Under the pieces are notes generated by a model. It searched no databases. It was not told the DNA's origin and was given only the letters and a program-made list of their open reading frames with translations. From positions 1 to 46,529 of IMG/VR virus record IMGVR_UViG_3300010885_083408: a DNA stretch of 46,529 nt. One strand, 5' to 3'. The position numbers were made by a program, and so were the translations under genes. This document shows, in pieces, positions 41,519-46,529 of the stretch. Origin of the DNA: a virus. The first letter of the stretch is position 1, and the number at the start of each line of letters is the position of its first letter.

Positions 41519-44440
41519 ATGGCAAAAAGAGTCCTACCAGACTACTACACATTCAGTCCCAGCACCAACACCATTACGATTCCCAATCGTATCATTCCCA
41601 AGAATCAGTTACTGCTGGTGGTGAATGTCAGCAGCAACACGGTGCTCTACAACTTCAGCGATCCAGATCTAACCCTGGCCAGCTATGTCTGCCCATACAG
41701 CAGCACCGGTACTCAGTTTACCCTGAGCTTCAACACCACGGCCATGAATGCCGCGGATTCCATCATGATCATGGAAGACGAAGAAAGCACCAAAATTGAC
41801 TTCAGCGAAGTAGTGCAGGATCCCACCAACAAGCTCAGAGTAGCTGCACCCCAGTCCCTGATTGACACCGACTTTGAATACGGCACTCAGGGTATTAAGT
41901 GGGAAAGCATTGCCATGGTGCAGAACGTGGCCAGCTACTTCTACAAGAGCGGCGCCAACAGTCTGAACATCAGCAGCATCACCGGCGGCAACGAAGCTGG
42001 ACGAAGCCTGATCACAGTAAACACGGCAAGCCCGCATGGTGTGGTCATTGGTGAGCTGGTCACAGTCAGCAACACCAGTAGCTCGAGTTCAGAAGGCACC
42101 TTCTTTGTGCAGACCGTGCCCAGCACCACGCAGTTTACCTACATTGCCAAGGGCCAGGTCACAGGCACCATTAGCCTACCCAACACCACTGTGGTGGCGG
42201 CTACTCGCTACGACAGCGGAAATCAAAGTTCCAACCTCAACGTAACTACAATTACATCGGACAATGCCGCTGCCAACAATGCTGTAACCACGGGCAGTGT
42301 ACTGACCATCACCACCAACGGTGTGCATGGACTGCTGCGCGGATCACCCGTGCTGATTCAGAGTGGTACAACCACCACCACCAATGGCAGCTGGCAGGTC
42401 TACGATGTGCCAACTCCCTATACCTTCCGTGTGGTCACCTTTAACACCAGCACAGGTACAACCACCCCCTCGGGCGGGCTTGGCGGCATCTATGTCAATC
42501 CCGAGGCCATATTCCAGCATCGCAGCAGCGACGGCGGTGTGTTGGTCACCACCAATGCCAACCAGGAAGGCATTGCCGCGATTCGTCAGACACGACGTTA
42601 TTTCCGCTATCAGAGCGGCAAGGGCGTGCAGATGTCGTCGGGTACAAAATTTACGCCTAGCCTGGACATCAATTCAATTACACAGGCCGGCACCAGTGTT
42701 ACCTGCAGTATTCAGCAGCCCCTGACTTTCAGCACCGGTGTTACCGTGGCCATCAGCGGCGTTGAAACCAATGCAGGCACCACCAACTTCTACAATGGCA
42801 ACTTTGTTGTGCAGAGCATCAACTCTGTGGCCCGCACCTTTAATTATTTCACCACCAGCAACACCGACACCTCACCCGGCGGTCAGCCTTTTGCCACGGT
42901 GCTGAACTTTAGTTCATCGGTCATACGTGTAGGCATGTTTGACTTCCAGAACGGATTCTTCTTCGAATACGATGGCACGACATTGTTTGCAGTGCGTCGG
43001 GACAGCATCAAAGAAGGCATGGGCACCATTCAGGTCACCAATGGCCAGACCTTTGTCACCGGCACCACCACCAAGTTTGGTAAACAGATCAGCCCCGGAG
43101 ACTATGTTGTGATTCGCGGCTCCAGCTATATGGTGCAGACCGTGGACAGCGATGTTGGTTTCCAGATCAGCCCCAAGTATCGTGGACCATCGGTTACCGG
43201 CATTCGCTTCAACATCACTCAAAACTTCAGAGTGCCACAGAGTCAGTGGAACATGGACAGATTCGACGGTGCTGGTCCCAGCGGAACCCTGCTGGATCTC
43301 ACCAAGATGCAGATGATTTACCTGGACTACACCTGGTATGGTGCAGGTACCATACGTTATGGCATGCGAGATGTCAATGGCAATGTGGTCTACTGTCATA
43401 GAATTGTCAATGCGAACCGTAATTTTGCAGCCTACATGAGATCCGGTAACTTGCCGGCCCGCTACGAGGTCAACAACGTTGGTCCCTATGGTCGTTTAAT
43501 TTCAGGCAATGCTGCTACCCGAGGTGTAAACCTGGCCAGCTCCGATGGCCAGATGGTCATTGACAATGGAACCTACTGGCCAGACTCTGGCCAGATTGCC
43601 ATTGAACAGGGCAACAACCTGGAATACATGACCTACAGCACCAAGACAGCCAACACAAGTCTGGGAGCCACGGCATTTACTCTGGGAAGTCTGAGCCGCC
43701 GACAACTTGGCGGATCCACCAGCAACCTGACCTTTATTCCACATGAATTCAACGGCGGCAGTGCCGGAGCCAGTTCAGTGCCCATTGTAACCTATGTGGG
43801 TGCCAATCTGGCGCCCGTGGTAAGTCACTGGGGTACCAGCGTGATCATGGACGGTGGTTTTGATGACGACAAGTCCATCTTCTTTAGCTATCCCAAGACT
43901 CGAACCTTCAACATAAGCAGCAACACCAGCGTTGCGGTGCTCAGTGTTCGACTGGCACCCAGCGCCGACAACAGTCTCACCGGAGCCTTTGGAGCTCGTG
44001 AAATTGTTAACCGCATGCAGTTGAAGTTGCTGAACATCGACACCAATGCCACTGGACCCTTGGTTATTTCAGGGTACCTAAATCCATCTAGATTTGCCGG
44101 AGCCACAGTACCAACCCTGCCCACAGACTGGGCCACGACCTCGATTCAGAGTGTGATTGGTTCCAACAGTCTGGCTCAGCTCATTGACCATGCAACCAGT
44201 CAGACCACACTGGTGGGCGGCGAACAGATCTTCAGCTTCTATGTTGACTCCGGGGTTATTAACTATGACCTCAAAGATGTTCGAGATCTGGGCAACAGTG
44301 CCATAGGCGGCGAAGGCAGTACATATACTCCAGGCTATCCCAATGGGCCAGATGTGCTGACTCTGGTGGCCACCAATGTATCCTCGGGCACCGTGGTTCT
44401 CCGAGGTATGCGTATCAGCTGGACAGAAGCCCAGGCTTAA
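41519..44440 (+). CDS. Large virion structural/fibre protein (973 residues)
   Basis: It begins MAKRVLPDYYTFSPSTNTIT and contains NKLRVAAPQSLIDTDFEYGT near residues 102-121, followed by GIKWESIAMVQNVASYFYKS. I have an impression of this RVxxPQSLIDTDFEYG pattern from virion proteins of aquatic T4-like phages. Between residues about 160 and 450 there are three related beta modules (with HGVVIGELVTV, HGLLRGSPVLI and STGVTVAISG) ending in VPxTTxFTY-like strands. The C-terminal half, with PQSQWNMDRFDGAGPSGTLL and YLDYTWYGAGTIRYGMRD, resembles a conserved domain of such proteins. No catalytic motif is seen. It lies where T4 has gp12/wac, just before the neck genes, so a fibre or collar role is inferred. 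Confidence 0.72.
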   Translation: MAKRVLPDYYTFSPSTNTITIPNRIIPKNQLLLVVNVSSNTVLYNFSDPDLTLASYVCPYSSTGTQFTLSFNTTAMNAADSIMIMEDEESTKIDFSEVVQDPTNKLRVAAPQSLIDTDFEYGTQGIKWESIAMVQNVASYFYKSGANSLNISSITGGNEAGRSLITVNTASPHGVVIGELVTVSNTSSSSSEGTFFVQTVPSTTQFTYIAKGQVTGTISLPNTTVVAATRYDSGNQSSNLNVTTITSDNAAANNAVTTGSVLTITTNGVHGLLRGSPVLIQSGTTTTTNGSWQVYDVPTPYTFRVVTFNTSTGTTTPSGGLGGIYVNPEAIFQHRSSDGGVLVTTNANQEGIAAIRQTRRYFRYQSGKGVQMSSGTKFTPSLDINSITQAGTSVTCSIQQPLTFSTGVTVAISGVETNAGTTNFYNGNFVVQSINSVARTFNYFTTSNTDTSPGGQPFATVLNFSSSVIRVGMFDFQNGFFFEYDGTTLFAVRRDSIKEGMGTIQVTNGQTFVTGTTTKFGKQISPGDYVVIRGSSYMVQTVDSDVGFQISPKYRGPSVTGIRFNITQNFRVPQSQWNMDRFDGAGPSGTLLDLTKMQMIYLDYTWYGAGTIRYGMRDVNGNVVYCHRIVNANRNFAAYMRSGNLPARYEVNNVGPYGRLISGNAATRGVNLASSDGQMVIDNGTYWPDSGQIAIEQGNNLEYMTYSTKTANTSLGATAFTLGSLSRRQLGGSTSNLTFIPHEFNGGSAGASSVPIVTYVGANLAPVVSHWGTSVIMDGGFDDDKSIFFSYPKTRTFNISSNTSVAVLSVRLAPSADNSLTGAFGAREIVNRMQLKLLNIDTNATGPLVISGYLNPSRFAGATVPTLPTDWATTSIQSVIGSNSLAQLIDHATSQTTLVGGEQIFSFYVDSGVINYDLKDVRDLGNSAIGGEGSTYTPGYPNGPDVLTLVATNVSSGTVVLRGMRISWTEAQA

Positions 44441-44449
44441 GGAGACACC

Positions 44450-45427
44450 ATGGCTCAGCCAAGCACCCGACAAGGTCTTATCGATTATTGCCTGCGCAAG
44501 CTGGGCCATCCTGTCACCGAAATCAACGTAGACGACGATCAGCTCAGCGATCGCATCGACGATGCGCTTCAATACTATCAGGACTATCACTATGATGGAG
44601 TGGAGCGCATCTATCTCAAGCAGAAGATGACGGCCAGTGTCATCAATCTCACCACGGCAGTAAACACCAGCACGGTGGTTCTCAGCGTGGGCGAAAAGAT
44701 CACGGGCCTGAGTTCCAATGCCACGGCCGTCGTGACTCATGAATTCGAAACCTATTCCGCGGGCACCAGTATTTTAGTGCAGGGCACTTCAGGAACATTC
44801 CTGCCCGGCGAAACCGTGGTCAGTGAACGATCCGGCCTGAGTTCTGTGGTCAGCACCTTTACCCTAGGCGTGGTGGACCTGCAGTATGTTCCCATCACCG
44901 ACGCTGTCATTGGTGTGGTCAGAGTCCTGCCCTTCAGCAATGTCAGCTCGGGGCAGAGCTATATGTGGGACATACGCTATCAGCTGCGTCTCAATGACAT
45001 GTTTGATTTACTCAGCACCAGTCTCATCTACTATCAGCAGGTCAAACAACAGCTGGGTCTGATCGATCAACTGCTGGTGGGCAGCAAGAGTTTCCATTTC
45101 CAGCGCCACATGAATCGTCTCTACATAGACATGATGTGGGGCACGGATATTCAGACCGGCGAATACATCATGCTGGAATGCTACAGAATTCTGGACCCGG
45201 ATAGCTGGACCGATGTCTACAATGATCGTTTCCTCAAACGCTATGCCACGGCGCTGATCAAGCGCCAGTGGGGCGAGAACCTTAAAAAATTCGAAGGCAT
45301 TCAGATGCCCGGTGGTGTCACGCTCAATGGTCAGAAAATCTGGGACGAAGCCATGGCCGAGATTGACAATCTAGAAAACGAAGCGCAGAGCACCTATGTA
45401 GAACCTCCCATGTTCCAGGTAGGATAA
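44450..45427 (+). CDS. 13: gp13 neck protein
   Basis: At 325 residues it is close to T4 gp13 (309). The start MAQPSTRQGLIDYCLRKLGH and PVTEINVDDDQLSDRIDDAL followed by YYQDYHYDG are typical of the gp13 family. The C-terminal half has FHFQRHMNRLYIDMMWG, the WTDVYNDRFLKRYATALIK segment and GGVTLNGQKIWDEA. Residues about 84-130 are an insertion with GLSSNATAVV and GTFLPGETVVSERSG, a module also found in the gp7-position protein. gp13 and gp14 form the neck that closes the head and receives the tail. AAGGAGA lies in the stop region of the upstream gene, six bases before the ATG. Confidence 0.92.
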   Translation: MAQPSTRQGLIDYCLRKLGHPVTEINVDDDQLSDRIDDALQYYQDYHYDGVERIYLKQKMTASVINLTTAVNTSTVVLSVGEKITGLSSNATAVVTHEFETYSAGTSILVQGTSGTFLPGETVVSERSGLSSVVSTFTLGVVDLQYVPITDAVIGVVRVLPFSNVSSGQSYMWDIRYQLRLNDMFDLLSTSLIYYQQVKQQLGLIDQLLVGSKSFHFQRHMNRLYIDMMWGTDIQTGEYIMLECYRILDPDSWTDVYNDRFLKRYATALIKRQWGENLKKFEGIQMPGGVTLNGQKIWDEAMAEIDNLENEAQSTYVEPPMFQVG

Positions 45428-45430
45428 ACC

Positions 45431-46204
45431 ATGAGCACCAATTTCTACTTTCAAAGTGGAATACCTGGAGGCCGCACCGGCGAACAACGTCTGGTGGAAA
45501 GCCTGATCATTGAGTCAATCAAGATCTATGGTTTTGATGTCTACTACCTGCCGGCCAGCACAGGCAATCGCGACGAAGTGTTTCTGGAAGATCCCACCAA
45601 GCACTACGAAAATGCCATACCCATAGAAGCCTATCTGGAAAATGTCGATGGCTACGGCGGCGATGGCGAGCTCATGAGTAAATTTGGTCTGGAAATTCGC
45701 GACACCGCCACATTTTTAATTTCGCGCAGTCGCTGGAGCGATGTAGTGGCCAAGGATCGCACGGGCATGATACAGTTGCCCAACCGTCCGGCCGAAGGCG
45801 ACATTTTATACATGCCCCTGACCCACAGCTATTTTGAGGTCAAGAAAGTTGACACTCACAATCCTTTCTATCAGCTGGGCAAGCTTCATGTCTACAAACT
45901 GCAGTGTGAACTATTCCAGTACAGCTCAGAACAATTCAACACTGGCATCGACGAAGTCGACCAGATCGAAGCCGACAGCAGTCTGGACCTGCAGAGTTTT
46001 GGCATACTGCTGGAAGACGGCAGTGCACTGCTGCTGGACAGTTCCACGTATCTGGATGAGGACACAGGACAGCTGCTCTACGAAGGATTTGATCTTAAGA
46101 CTCAGGATCCACAGAGCACCAACGACGTGTTCAATACACTGGCCATTGCCGACATACTGGACTTTTCAGAAATCAATCCTTTTGGTGAGGTTGCAACCCG
46201 ATAA
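45431..46204 (+). CDS. 14: gp14 neck protein
   Basis: This 257-residue protein (T4 gp14 has 256) begins MSTNFYFQSGIPGGRTGEQR. Family features are LVESLIIESIKIYGFDVYYL near residues 21-40, the EDPTKHYENAIPIEAYLEN segment and FGLEIRDTATFLISRSRW, then RPAEGDILYMPLTHSYFEVK. It binds gp13 to complete the neck. The C-terminal part is acidic. It starts three bases after gp13 and its TAA stop shares a base with the gp15 ATG, so the three neck/tail-terminus genes are tightly coupled. Confidence 0.93.
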   Translation: MSTNFYFQSGIPGGRTGEQRLVESLIIESIKIYGFDVYYLPASTGNRDEVFLEDPTKHYENAIPIEAYLENVDGYGGDGELMSKFGLEIRDTATFLISRSRWSDVVAKDRTGMIQLPNRPAEGDILYMPLTHSYFEVKKVDTHNPFYQLGKLHVYKLQCELFQYSSEQFNTGIDEVDQIEADSSLDLQSFGILLEDGSALLLDSSTYLDEDTGQLLYEGFDLKTQDPQSTNDVFNTLAIADILDFSEINPFGEVATR

Positions 46205-46529
46205 TGTTTGATCATAAAACCTTCTATCATGGAATCACTCGCCGAGCTGTCATAGCCTTTGGCGTGATGTTCAACAACCTGTATGTGCGCAGAAAGAATT
46301 CCAGCAATCAGGTGGTGCAGACTCTGAGAGTGCCCCTGGCCTATGCTGCCCGAGATCGCATGCTGGCTCGCATACAGGCCATGCCCGATGCCGACAAGAT
46401 GCAGAAAGAAGTTACTCTGCCCCGCATGAGTTTTGAGATTCTGAGTTTTGAATACGACGGCGCGCGCAAGATCAACAACATGAATCAGCTGAGCAGCACC
46501 ATCAGCCAGACTCAGGCCAAGCGTGTGTA
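46204..46529 (+). CDS. 15: gp15 tail sheath stabiliser/terminator (partial)
   Basis: The frame begins MFDHKTFYHGITRRAVIAFG and is open to the window edge (108 codons visible). It parallels T4 gp15, which starts MFGYFYNSSFRRYATLMGDL: FYHGITRRAVIAFG aligns with FYNSSFRRYATLMG, FNNLYVRRK with FSNIQIKRQ, LRVPLAYAARDRMLARI with IRVPITYASKEHFMMKL, and LPRMSFEILSFEYDGARK with LPRINLHLVDFSYNAPFK. gp15 forms a hexamer that ends the tail tube and sheath and docks onto the neck. The C-terminal part lies outside the window. Confidence 0.9.
   Translation, partial: MFDHKTFYHGITRRAVIAFGVMFNNLYVRRKNSSNQVVQTLRVPLAYAARDRMLARIQAMPDADKMQKEVTLPRMSFEILSFEYDGARKINNMNQLSSTISQTQAKRV

Overview
This window is part of the virion-assembly region of a T4-like contractile-tailed phage (tailed dsDNA virus, myovirus morphology). 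The T4 structural homologues gp4, gp54, gp26, gp48, gp53, gp27/gp5-type hub, gp25, gp6, gp8, gp13, gp14 and gp15 can be recognised from their translations, and they lie in roughly T4 order. The large DUF4815-type protein, the GTA-type holin, the short-repeat fibre protein and the lack of recognisable gp9-gp12 resemble marine and freshwater T4-like phages of the cyanophage/pelagiphage type more than enteric T4. The base composition looks near 50% GC by eye, and I cannot name the host. I see no tRNA, rRNA, integrase, insertion sequence, CRISPR array or bacterial gene. Coding density is almost complete: no gap exceeds about 40 bases, and several genes overlap by 1-8 bases.

Layout. Bases 1-4490 are a leftward block: gp4 head-completion nuclease, an unrecognised protein, gp54 tail-tube initiator, gp26, a gp51-like ORF, a holin, and the N-terminal part of a large protein that I take to be the tape measure (cut by the window edge). 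From 4530 everything runs rightward: gp48, gp53, a gp27-like hub, a very long gp5-type hub/spike with a peptidoglycan-hydrolase domain, an unknown virion protein, an HNH nuclease, a small membrane protein, a PAAR spike tip, gp25, gp6, a protein in the gp7 position, gp8, a 2344-residue DUF4815 protein, two small proteins, a 4792-residue fibre-like protein, three further appendage proteins, then neck proteins gp13, gp14 and the start of gp15.

How they work together. gp53, gp25, gp6 and gp8 build baseplate wedges. The gp27-like and gp5-type proteins with PAAR form the central hub and puncturing device. gp54 and gp48 start and cap the tail tube. gp26/gp51 and the putative tape measure control hub and tube assembly. 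gp13, gp14 and gp15 join tail to head, and gp4 finishes the head. The 25.3-44.4 kb block most likely forms the host-contact apparatus. T4-type late promoter octamers (GATAAATA or TATAAATA) lie ahead of many of these genes and suggest control by the phage late sigma factor.

Most notable: a candidate programmed -1 frameshift (T TTT TTC) joining gp26 to the gp51-like ORF, a giant modular fibre protein with internally duplicated tracts, a gp5-type spike with an 11-residue repeat and a metal-ligand-less M15-like C-terminal domain, and late promoters placed face to face or exactly at start codons.
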